NCBI GenBank assembly: GCA_030770425.1
Contig: JASJFT010000074.1
Location: 62,001 to 126,000 of the forward strand
Length of the DNA stretch: 64,000 bases
Reading direction: 5' to 3'
Source: Darksidea phi
Taxonomy: Eukaryota > Ascomycota > Dothideomycetes > Pleosporales > Lentitheciaceae
The position numbers were made by a program, and so were the translations under genes. Position 1 is the first letter of the stretch, and each line of letters begins with the position of its first letter. Positions 63,929 through 64,000 of this stretch are shown here, in pieces. The notes beneath the pieces were generated by a model. That model saw only the letters and a program-made list of their open reading frames with translations. It was not told the DNA's origin and ran no database searches.

Positions 63929-64000
63929 CTATGCTTTTCTCTGAGGCATGCCTTTTCTCTTCGTCTTCTTCTGGACCTTTCGGTCGAAAACGAGAACCTC
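63929..64000 (-). CDS. C-terminal end of an unidentified gene (right edge)
   Basis: Minus-strand codons reading EVLVFDRKVQKKTKRKGMPQ, then RKA and a stop at 63931-63929. The strongly basic tail looks like the end of a nucleolar or RNA-binding protein, but only 23 residues are visible. The gene is cut by the window edge, and its convergent placement to the mannanase is consistent. Confidence 0.45.
   Translation of the reverse strand, partial: EVLVFDRKVQKKTKRKGMPQRKA

Noticed and set aside
1..64000. CRISPR arrays, operons, ribosome binding sites, prophage
   Set aside because: The window is eukaryotic: spliceosomal introns, Pol III tRNA and fungal families; no direct-repeat arrays were seen.

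Overview
The window looks like nuclear DNA of a filamentous ascomycete (Pezizomycotina). Most protein genes carry short introns of about 45-70 nt with GT-AG ends and CTRAY branch sites. There is an intronless Pol III tRNA-Thr gene, and the families present (DUF3433, DUF1996-WSC, Zn2Cys6, GH128, GH5_7 mannanase, RMT2) are typical of filamentous ascomycetes. A Dothideomycete is my guess, but nothing here proves it. I found no prokaryotic, viral or CRISPR signal.

Layout. 0-11 kb: an edge-truncated gene on the minus strand, a mitochondrial carnitine/acylcarnitine carrier, a mitochondrial 1-Cys peroxiredoxin, an alpha/beta-hydrolase-like + NTF2-like protein, RMT2, tRNA-Thr(AGU), a membrane-anchored SH3 protein and a small coiled-coil protein. 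11.5-27.3 kb is a looser accessory region: an MFS drug:H+ antiporter, a long empty stretch, a decayed CYP56/Dit2-like P450, a Dit1/PvcA-type isocyanide synthase, an AT-rich RIP-like block, a Ctr copper transporter, a 26-residue Neurospora-type copper metallothionein and a secreted DUF1996-WSC protein. 27.3-30.2 kb holds almost nothing. 30.2-34.0 kb: ZIM17 and CUL3, divergently transcribed. 34-36.6 kb: gene-poor, with one unrecognised spliced-looking unit. 36.6-47 kb: a large DUF3433 membrane protein, a GH128 beta-glucanase-like wall protein and a Zn2Cys6 regulator. 47.4-58.2 kb: a small membrane protein, UTP20, and a CwfJ/Drn1 gene divergent from UTP20. 58.4-64 kb: a secreted HNH-like nuclease, a FrnE/DsbA-like oxidoreductase, a GH5 mannanase and the C-terminus of one more gene at the right edge.

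The most interesting part is 16.6-24.6 kb. An isocyanide synthase, a high-affinity copper importer and a copper metallothionein are consecutive genes. Beside them lies the corpse of a P450 arranged head to head with the synthase, as in yeast DIT1/DIT2, and a Dtr1/Qdr-type exporter lies a few kb away. Isocyanides bind copper, and fungal isocyanide clusters are copper-responsive in Aspergillus fumigatus, so this may be a compact copper-isocyanide module. That is inference from gene neighbourhood. Gene models were read by eye; splice sites are my choices and not transcript-supported.
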